This document shows, piece by piece, positions 5,710 through 10,517 of a DNA stretch of 10,517 nucleotides (positions are counted from its first letter, which is position 1; every line of letters begins with the position of its first letter). Under the pieces are notes generated by a model. The model saw only the letters and a list, made by a program, of their open reading frames with translations. It was not told where the DNA came from and ran no database searches. A program made the translations under genes and the position numbers. The stretch is from Syntrophales bacterium (lineage in GTDB: Bacteria > Desulfobacterota > Syntrophia > Syntrophales > UBA2210): the NCBI GenBank assembly GCA_028715865.1, contig JAQUQY010000034.1, forward strand, positions 1 to 10,517. The letters run 5' to 3'.

Positions 5710-7008
5710 TCAGTCCTTTCTGTTATCGATGACGCGAACGGCTTTTCCCTCTGTTTTCGGCAGGCTGTTCGGTTCCACCAGCTCAACCCGGGGTGTTATA
5801 AGAATGTCGCTCTGCAGCTCCGCTGTAATTCTTTTCCTCAGAGCTTCGAGCTGCTTGAGATCGCCGGAAAAGAAATCCTTAAGAACCTCGACCCGTACGA
5901 TCATATGGTCATTGTATCCGTCACGCTCGAGTATGATAAGGAAATTGTTTCCCACCTCCGCGATTTCCATCAGCTTCTTTTCTATCTGTATGGGAAAGAT
6001 GTTGACGCCCTTGAGAATCATCATGTCGTCTGTTCTTCCCTTGATTCTCTCGATGCGCCGGTGTGTTCTTCCGCACTGGCAGGGCTCAGGTATTATCCGG
6101 GTGAGATCCTTTGTCCGGTATCGGAGAATGGGCATGCCTTCGCGCTTTAGCGTCGTTAGTACCAGTTCCCCCTCTATTCCGTCGGCGACGGTTTCGAGGG
6201 TGTCGGGATCGATGATTTCCATGAAAAAATTATCCTCCCAGAGGTGCATGCCCATTTGGTACTGGCACTCGAAGGCCACCCCGGGCCCGTTCATTTCTGA
6301 AAGCCCGAAGGAATTGAAGGCCCTGAGTCCATAAAATTCTTCCACCTTCTGCCTTGTCTTTTCCGTGTGGGGTTCGGCTCCAAGGAAGGCCATGCGAAGT
6401 TTCGTGTCCCTGCGGGGATCCACGCCCATCTCCTCAAATATTTCGGACAGGTGAAGAGCGTAGCTGGGGATGATATGGATGGCCGTCGTTTCAAAATCCT
6501 TCATGATCTGTATCTGGCGCCTGCTGTTGCCGGCCCCCACGGGGATCGTGAGTGACCCGATTTTCTCGGCTCCGTAGTGGAAGCCCAGTCCGCCGGTAAA
6601 GAGGCCGTAGGTCATCATGTTCTGAAAAACATCTGTTTTTCTCATGCCCGCCATGTACATTGAGCGGGCCAAAAGATCGGTCCAGGACTCAAGGTCCCGG
6701 GCGGTATGAAAAATTACGGTGGCCCGGCCTGTCGTCCCGGATGAGGAATGCATTCTCACCAGCTCATCCTTTGAAACAGCCAGAAATCCATAAGGCCATG
6801 CTTCTCTGAGGTCGTCCTTGGTTGTGAATGGAATTTTCCTGATATCTTCCAGCGACAATACAGAAGACGGGTCAAGATTGATTTTCGTGAACTGGTTCCC
6901 GTAAAAAACCGACTTTGCGGCACTTGTGACGCTTTTTTTCAGTCCCTCCAGCTGCAGGGCTTCCAGGGTATCCCTTTCCATGGTTTCCAATTCCGGTTTC
7001 CAGTACAT
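5710..7008 (-). CDS. paaK: Phenylacetate-CoA ligase family (AMP-forming)
   Basis: Activates an aryl-acetate (typically phenylacetate) with ATP and CoA by way of an acyl-adenylate. The 432-residue length is typical of PaaK. Visible motifs: SSSGTTGRATV (88-98) for ATP phosphate binding, FNSFGLSEM (231-239), YRTKDLTRI (297-305), GRTDDMMILKGVNIFPIQIE (324-343) marking the hinge, and a C-terminal KTEGKAVRV whose K422 is the likely adenylation lysine. A CQCGR motif (310-314) is also present, as in many PaaK. GGAGG precedes the ATG. With the ACT gene downstream this is the ligase/ACT pair seen in aromatic amino-acid fermentation, but the indolepyruvate ferredoxin oxidoreductase often found with it is not in the window. 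Substrate is inferred from the family. Confidence 0.93.
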   Translation of the reverse strand: MYWKPELETMERDTLEALQLEGLKKSVTSAAKSVFYGNQFTKINLDPSSVLSLEDIRKIPFTTKDDLREAWPYGFLAVSKDELVRMHSSSGTTGRATVIFHTARDLESWTDLLARSMYMAGMRKTDVFQNMMTYGLFTGGLGFHYGAEKIGSLTIPVGAGNSRRQIQIMKDFETTAIHIIPSYALHLSEIFEEMGVDPRRDTKLRMAFLGAEPHTEKTRQKVEEFYGLRAFNSFGLSEMNGPGVAFECQYQMGMHLWEDNFFMEIIDPDTLETVADGIEGELVLTTLKREGMPILRYRTKDLTRIIPEPCQCGRTHRRIERIKGRTDDMMILKGVNIFPIQIEKKLMEIAEVGNNFLIILERDGYNDHMIVRVEVLKDFFSGDLKQLEALRKRITAELQSDILITPRVELVEPNSLPKTEGKAVRVIDNRKD

Positions 7009-7106
7009 GGTAATTTCAACCTCCAGATATATCGGCCAGAGTAGTCATTGGTTGCCTGTATAAACCAGACGGAAACGCCCGGTTCCAGGGGGGTATCCCC
7101 CGCCGG

Positions 7107-7502
7107 CTAATATTTTATTGCTATTACAGGACAGTGCGCCTCCAGGATAACATGCTGAGCCGTCGATCCCATAAGGAATTTTCCTACCTTTGATTTTTTC
7201 TGAACCCCGACGATAATCTCGTCGGCCTTCTTCTCCAGGGCAAAATCAACGATATCTTCTCCCGGAGAAAGGCCGCGGACCAGCAGGCTGGCTTCGCATG
7301 GAATTCCTTCCTTTTCAATGAACTCTTTAGCTTGATTGAGGGCGTCTCTTGTTTCGTTTACACTTTGGGCATCATCTTTGGAGCCTCCCTCGAGAGAGGT
7401 CGCCAGGTAAACAGTTCCTCCAAAACAAATCGCGTGATGGATGGCCTTTTCAAGCATTTTCACTGATTGCTTCGATCTCCTGTAGGCAACAACAATATTC
7501 AT
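7107..7502 (-). CDS. Universal stress protein (UspA family), altered ATP-binding motif
   Basis: A single-domain 131-residue Usp protein. It has the N-terminal strand MNIVVAYRRS, a central ALNQAKEFIEKEGIPCEASL, the ADEIIVG strand, and C-terminal STAQHVILEAHCPVIAIKY. The ATP-binding signature G-x2-G-x9-G-[ST] is present as G99-VQ-K102-x9-G112-S113, so the second Gly is Lys. Nucleotide binding may therefore be changed or lost. The invariant Asp near the N terminus of ATP-binding Usps (usually VDGS) is replaced by Y-R-R-S, supporting the same view. The ribosome site is weak. It is the first gene of the leftward set, 98 nt before paaK; co-transcription with paaK is uncertain. Confidence 0.88.
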   Translation of the reverse strand: MNIVVAYRRSKQSVKMLEKAIHHAICFGGTVYLATSLEGGSKDDAQSVNETRDALNQAKEFIEKEGIPCEASLLVRGLSPGEDIVDFALEKKADEIIVGVQKKSKVGKFLMGSTAQHVILEAHCPVIAIKY

Positions 7503-7661
7503 ATTACTGTTTATCCCATCCCTTTCGTTAAAACAGTCCAGGGTCTTGCCGCCGGTTCTCCTCTTCCAGAGACGGTCAAAAATAGCAACGGCACTTCACC
7601 GCCACGAATATCACACCTTGTATGTGAACTCAATCAGCGAATAATCAGCTGGGGCTCGCTT

Positions 7662-8129
7662 CTACGAGTCTTCCGATGCGGGCGAATCTGGTTTTCGGAA
7701 GGGATCAAGGACAGGCCTGAAGACGGGCAACGTGGACATGGATTTTTCCGTCATGGCTGACAAATCCATTCCCAGCTTCAGCCATTTCTTGAACTGATCA
7801 TCGGCCATAGCCTTGTAATTCAGATAATTTCTGATAGTCTGTTCGAGATACTTTTCGAAGAACTCGCTCAAAATGGTTTCGCCGTACCGGACGATCAGAT
7901 GGAGAAGCGGGATCGGCAGGAGGCTGTTTTTCTTCCTCGATTCTTCCAGTATTATCTGTGTCAGGATGAAGGCGGTCACGTCCTCGCCGGATTTGGCTTC
8001 GGCCACGGAGATGCTTCTGCCCCCTCTGATAGCCTCCATCACATCATCGAGGGTAACATAGGCGCTTTTTTCTGTGTCGTAAAGGCGTCTGTTTGTGTAT
8101 TTTTTTAGACGCAGCGTGTTGTTGTTCAT
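7662..8129 (-). CDS. phaR: PHA synthesis repressor PhaR
   Basis: DNA-binding repressor that also binds PHA polymer and controls phasin expression in PHA-storing bacteria. The N-terminal domain carries the signature KKYTNRRLYDTEKSAYVTLDDV (9-30) of the PHB/PHA accumulation regulator DNA-binding domain. A second conserved segment covers about 50-110 (VTAFILTQIILEESRKKN and IVRYGETILSEFFEKYLEQT), followed by a variable tail ending PASEDS. The length, 155 residues, is normal for the short form. GCGGAG precedes the ATG. It is divergent from the phasin-like/PhaC genes, which are its expected targets. Putative operators are given separately. Confidence 0.93.
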   Translation of the reverse strand: MNNNTLRLKKYTNRRLYDTEKSAYVTLDDVMEAIRGGRSISVAEAKSGEDVTAFILTQIILEESRKKNSLLPIPLLHLIVRYGETILSEFFEKYLEQTIRNYLNYKAMADDQFKKWLKLGMDLSAMTEKSMSTLPVFRPVLDPFRKPDSPASEDS

Positions 8130-8171
8130 GGTGCTCCGCTTTTCAGTACCTTTCTCTGTTGTTAACCCCTA

Positions 8172-8200
8172 TTCGTACACAACATGCTGCCGCATTGCAA
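8172..8200 (-). promoter_or_regulatory. Putative phaR promoter containing a PhaR-like palindrome
   Basis: On the minus strand TTGCAA (-35-like, 4 of 6) and TACGAA (-10-like, 3 of 6) are spaced 17 nt apart, 43 nt before phaR. Within the spacer lies the palindrome ATGC-N4-GCAT (8184-8195), and overlapping the -35 is TTGC-AAT-GCGG (8190-8200), one base off TTGC-N3-GCAA. PhaR proteins studied in alphaproteobacteria bind TGC/GCA palindromes, so autorepression is a reasonable reading. The promoter hexamers alone are weak. Confidence 0.4.
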
Positions 8201-8244
8201 CAACATTTTTTCATCATGGGCCACCGAAAGGCGGACGCCTCTTG

Positions 8245-8254
8245 CAATATATTG
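8245..8254. repeat. Perfect 10-bp AT-rich palindrome in the phaR/phasin intergenic region
   Basis: CAATATATTG is a perfect palindrome in an AT-rich stretch (about 8242-8282) between the two divergent promoters, and the longer TTGCAATATATTG partly repeats the TTGCAA theme of the operators. It could be a further protein site or merely AT-rich promoter DNA. No other gene or RNA is visible in 8130-8411. Confidence 0.25.
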
Positions 8255-8316
8255 ATATTTATGGATATATAAGATTAAGTATGATGTTGAAAATCGCGGC
8301 ATCTAAAAAAATTATG

Positions 8317-8327
8317 TTGCACCGCAA
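8317..8327. promoter_or_regulatory. Putative PhaR operator upstream of the first phasin-like gene
   Basis: TTGC-ACC-GCAA is an 11-bp palindrome with a 3-nt centre, ending 9 nt before the -35 hexamer of the phasin promoter. Its YTGC-N3-GCAR layout is the one described for PhaR binding sites (CTGC-N3-GCAG in Rhodobacter sphaeroides), and phaR itself is the divergent neighbour. Binding is inferred from position and motif. Confidence 0.6.
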
Positions 8328-8336
8328 TAAAAATGC

Positions 8337-8364
8337 TTGACAAAGCGGGGGCGGCTGCTATAGA
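8337..8364 (+). promoter_or_regulatory. Promoter of the phasin-like/phaC operon
   Basis: A perfect -35 TTGACA (8337-8342), a 16-nt spacer and TATAGA (8359-8364; 4 of 6). TG at 8356-8357 makes an extended -10. Transcription would start near 8371, about 40 nt before the first phasin-like ATG. This is the best sigma-70 promoter in the window. Confidence 0.7.
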
Positions 8365-8411
8365 TTCAGGAGCGAAAGTCGATACGAAAAAGAAAGGATT
8401 GAGTATTTATT

Positions 8412-8693
8412 ATGGAACAGACAAAGCTTGCCAGACAAATGACCGAGTTTTACAAGGCCACATTCGACAACAGCTTTAATGCCATGACCATTTTGCAGGA
8501 GCAGACGGAAAAAATGGCAGGGCTGTTTCTGCAGCAGTCTCCCTGGTTTCCAAATGAGGGGAAGGATGCCGTCAACGAATGGATAGCAGCTTACAAGCGC
8601 GGCAGAGATATCTATAAAAAAAGCGTCGACGAGAGCTACCAGAAAGTGAAGGAATATTTTAAAGCCGCCGCTGAGGCTGATAAAACCGCTTAA
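8412..8693 (+). CDS. Phasin-like PHA granule protein 1
   Basis: A 93-residue, highly charged, probably all-helical protein with no Gly-rich or membrane segment. The core FDNSFNAMTILQEQTEKM (18-35) is nearly identical to that of the next gene, and a second conserved block is EWIAAYKRGRDIYKKSVDES (56-75). Small amphipathic helical proteins encoded between phaR and a PHA synthase are expected to be phasins, which coat polymer granules and limit their size; a PhaE-like synthase partner is the alternative. AAAGGA lies 13-14 nt before the ATG, a rather long spacing. It is the first gene of the operon, behind a PhaR-like operator. Function is inferred from context and composition. Confidence 0.72.
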   Translation: MEQTKLARQMTEFYKATFDNSFNAMTILQEQTEKMAGLFLQQSPWFPNEGKDAVNEWIAAYKRGRDIYKKSVDESYQKVKEYFKAAAEADKTA

Positions 8694-8722
8694 TCACAAT
8701 AATCACAGCGACATCTAAACTC

Positions 8723-8740
8723 CCGGGACAGAAAGCCCGG
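8723..8740 (+). other. Intercistronic hairpin between the two phasin-like genes
   Basis: CCGGG (8723-8727) and CCCGG (8736-8740) enclose an 8-nt loop, followed by AAAAAAGGAGG, the ribosome site of the second gene. There is no T-tract, so it is not an intrinsic terminator. It could be an mRNA processing or stability element setting the ratio of the two phasin-like proteins, or simply chance. Confidence 0.35.
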
Positions 8741-8757
8741 AAAAAAGGAGGAAAACC

Positions 8758-9039
8758 ATGATGGATCCCAAGAGCATTGCGAAACAGATGATTCAGTTCA
8801 ACAAGACAGCTTTTGACAACACCTTTGACGCCATGACCGTTCTTCAGGAGCAGACGGAAAAAATGATGTCCACCTGGATGGAGCAGAACCCCCTGCTGCC
8901 CGCGGAAGGCAAGAAGGCTATCAACGACTGGATCAAGGCCTACAAAAAGGGTTGTGCCGACTATAAGGCCGCCGTCGATGAAAGCTACAAAAAGGTGGAA
9001 AGTTTCTTTGCTGAAGCGGAAAAGGGTAAAAAAGGCTGA
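8758..9039 (+). CDS. Phasin-like PHA granule protein 2 (paralogue of protein 1)
   Basis: Also 93 residues, aligning with protein 1 with a one-residue offset and about half of positions identical. Strongest are FDNTFDAMTVLQEQTEKM (19-36), the P-x3-EGKKAINDWIKAYKKG block and VDESYKKVE. At DNA level the two genes share a 21-nt identical run in the QEQTEKM codons, which fits a tandem duplication that has since diverged. It has a much stronger ribosome site (AAGGAGG, 7 nt from ATG) than its neighbour, so it may be the major product. It lies 28 nt upstream of the PHA synthase gene. As with protein 1, phasin is inferred and a PhaE-like role is the alternative. Confidence 0.72.
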   Translation: MMDPKSIAKQMIQFNKTAFDNTFDAMTVLQEQTEKMMSTWMEQNPLLPAEGKKAINDWIKAYKKGCADYKAAVDESYKKVESFFAEAEKGKKG

Positions 9040-9067
9040 GCTTCCCTGGAAGCCCCCTGCTGGACCT

Positions 9068-10517
9068 ATGATCAATTCGCCTCTTAACGATCGAATTTAC
9101 CGCCTGGTAGCCGACTGCAGCGAAAAAGTGGCCGAAGTCAACGGAACTCTGACGGAGGCCACTTTTGATTTTTTGACAACGACTCAACGGTACTGGCTGA
9201 GACTTCCCTCACATTTCTCCGAAATCACATCCGCCTGCGGAAAACTGACCCTGTCCCTGGCTGAACTGGAAAAAGCGGAGCGGGAGTATGCCGCCGAAAC
9301 GGCTATGGAATCACTGAAGGCTGGACAGCTCTATCTGCTGAGCCTGCTTGTCTATATGCACGATTTCATGATCCCTTACTGGACGGCGGCCAATTCTTTC
9401 ATGTCCAGGGAAAAGGACAAGATTACAAGGACACCGCTTCCGGAAACGATGCTGGATTATTTTGAGCTGCTGAAGTTCAATCTACAGGTCGCGGAGAAGG
9501 GCATGTCAGGCGCCTTGAAGAGCATTCACGAATACAGCCTTCAGGAAAGTGAGCGGATTCTCCAGGCTCTGATCAATACCCATCATGACCGGAATAATCC
9601 CTCTCTCAGAGAGTACTCGAGGGCGCAGGCGCGAAAACTGGAGGCGCTGGTTTACGGCTTTCCCGAAGCCATCCGGGCGATCAAACCGCAATATGGATTT
9701 CACTTCGAAAGCGGAGGGTATGAAAAGACAGCGGAAACGGACCGCTTTGTTCTTTACCAGGTTTTTTCCAGGGGCAGGTCCGTAGCAGCACGAAAAGAGG
9801 GCAAGCCCATAGTGATCGTCCCGCCCTATGTTCTCGGTGCTAACATTCTGGCGCTTCTGCCCGATGAGGGGAGAAGCTATGTGCACGCCTTTGCTGACCA
9901 GGGCATACCCACCTACATCCGCGTAATGAAGGACATCAATACTACAGCGGCGGTACAGAGCATGACCGGTGAGGATGACGCCCTGGACACAAAGCAGTTC
10001 TGTGAGTTTGTGAAAAAGCGCCATGGGAGGGCGGTTACTCTCAACGGGTTCTGCCAGGGAGGATTCATGGCAGTCCTGGATATCCTGTCGGGAGAACTCG
10101 ATGGGCTGGTGGACGCCCTGATCACCTGCGTGGCCCCAATGGACGGTACCAGGAGCATTGCTCTTGTGGAGTACATGCAGCATCTGCCCTCCCGTTTCCG
10201 GGACCTGGGCTATGCCGTGAAGGAAACTCCCGAAGGCAATCGTATCGTTGACGGCAAGGTCATGAGCTGGGTTTACAAACTAAAAAGCATGGAAAAGGAG
10301 TTTTCCCTTGTCACCCTGTTCCGTGATCTTATGAACCTGCCCGAATCAGACCACAGGGATATATCGATCAGCCCTGTTGCCGCCGCCATGAACCACTGGC
10401 TCATATATGACCGCTACGATCTGCCGGAAAACATAACAAAGCTAAGCTTTAAGTCATATACCATTCCCGTGGCCGAAGACGGCACTCTCCCTGTGACGAT
10501 GTTCGGCAAGAAGCTGA
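9068..10517 (+). CDS. PHA synthase (PhaC) family protein, 3' end missing
   Basis: An alpha/beta-hydrolase-fold polymerase expected to link (R)-3-hydroxyacyl-CoA into polyester on the granule. 483 codons are in the window with no stop. The N-terminal ~200 residues are helical and charged. The hydrolase part begins near YGFHFESGGYEK (about 210), has VPPYVLGANILALLPD (251-266) as the counterpart of the VPP strand of PhaC, and a lipase-like box G-F-C329-Q-G-G with Cys as nucleophile, as in PHA synthases. The expected catalytic Asp and His would lie at or beyond the window end and cannot be checked. The wording around the box (TLNGFCQGGFMAVLDILSG) departs from textbook class I-III enzymes, so a divergent subfamily or a depolymerase-like relative is possible. 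The ribosome site at the ATG is weak (GCTGGACCT); no other start is available upstream, and coupling to the phasin gene 28 nt before may compensate. Confidence 0.82.
   Translation, partial: MINSPLNDRIYRLVADCSEKVAEVNGTLTEATFDFLTTTQRYWLRLPSHFSEITSACGKLTLSLAELEKAEREYAAETAMESLKAGQLYLLSLLVYMHDFMIPYWTAANSFMSREKDKITRTPLPETMLDYFELLKFNLQVAEKGMSGALKSIHEYSLQESERILQALINTHHDRNNPSLREYSRAQARKLEALVYGFPEAIRAIKPQYGFHFESGGYEKTAETDRFVLYQVFSRGRSVAARKEGKPIVIVPPYVLGANILALLPDEGRSYVHAFADQGIPTYIRVMKDINTTAAVQSMTGEDDALDTKQFCEFVKKRHGRAVTLNGFCQGGFMAVLDILSGELDGLVDALITCVAPMDGTRSIALVEYMQHLPSRFRDLGYAVKETPEGNRIVDGKVMSWVYKLKSMEKEFSLVTLFRDLMNLPESDHRDISISPVAAAMNHWLIYDRYDLPENITKLSFKSYTIPVAEDGTLPVTMFGKKL

Noticed and set aside
7089..7101. 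GGGGG-TAT-CCCCC hairpin after the Usp gene
   Set aside because: Loop of only 3 nt and no T-tract on the minus strand; not convincing as a terminator, so whether the Usp gene is separate from paaK stays open.
7612..7628. TCACA-N7-TGTGA inverted repeat between phaR and the Usp gene
   Set aside because: Arms are in the opposite order from a CRP/FNR-type site (TGTGA-N6-TCACA), and no promoter is recognisable beside it; probably chance.
9506..10183. 225-codon minus-strand open frame opposite the PhaC-like gene
   Set aside because: Antisense to a well-supported coding frame containing GFCQGG; no independent evidence for it.
1..10517. CRISPR array, transposon, phage, toxin-antitoxin or defence system
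   Set aside because: No spaced repeats, transposase, integrase or inverted terminal repeats were seen; all genes fit core or metabolic functions.

Overview
The window reads as chromosomal DNA of a strictly or facultatively anaerobic Gram-negative bacterium. Gene content best fits the Desulfobacterota (former Deltaproteobacteria, sulfate-reducing or syntrophic). This is an inference from the mix of a methylmalonyl/propionyl-type carboxyltransferase, a phenylacetate-CoA ligase paired with a tandem-ACT protein, and a polyhydroxyalkanoate (PHA) locus. There is no rRNA or other phylogenetic marker, and I see no mobile element, CRISPR array or tRNA.

Layout. (1) 1-2280, minus strand: the branched-chain amino-acid genes ilvB and ilvN (ilvN cut by the window edge). 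They are preceded by an Ile-rich leader peptide, a perfect intrinsic terminator and an alternative antiterminator pairing, which together look like a complete ribosome-mediated attenuator. (2) 2287-3965, plus strand: a divergent acyl-CoA carboxylase carboxyltransferase gene with its own extended -10 promoter. A strong hairpin usable on both strands separates it from the convergent operon to its right. (3) 4025-7502, minus strand: a run of five genes, read from right to left as a universal stress protein, phenylacetate-CoA ligase, a tandem-ACT protein, an unrecognised two-repeat Cys protein and a crotonase-family protein. The last four are tightly packed and look like one operon for CoA-thioester metabolism. 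(4) 7662-10517: a PHA granule locus with the repressor phaR (minus) divergent from two tandem 93-residue phasin-like genes and a PHA-synthase-family gene that runs off the right edge (plus).

How the parts work together. The ilv module makes acetolactate for Ile/Val/Leu synthesis, and its leader would sense charged tRNA-Ile. The carboxyltransferase, crotonase and CoA ligase all handle acyl-CoA thioesters, feeding or draining the (R)-3-hydroxyacyl-CoA pool used by the PHA synthase. PhaR probably coordinates granule coating with polymer supply: a TTGC-N3-GCAA palindrome lies just upstream of the phasin promoter, and a related palindrome sits inside the putative phaR promoter, suggesting repression of phasins and autorepression.

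Most notable: the ilv attenuator with its mutually exclusive RNA folds, the PhaR-type operators, and the 144-residue protein built from two ungapped 42-residue Cys-containing repeats.
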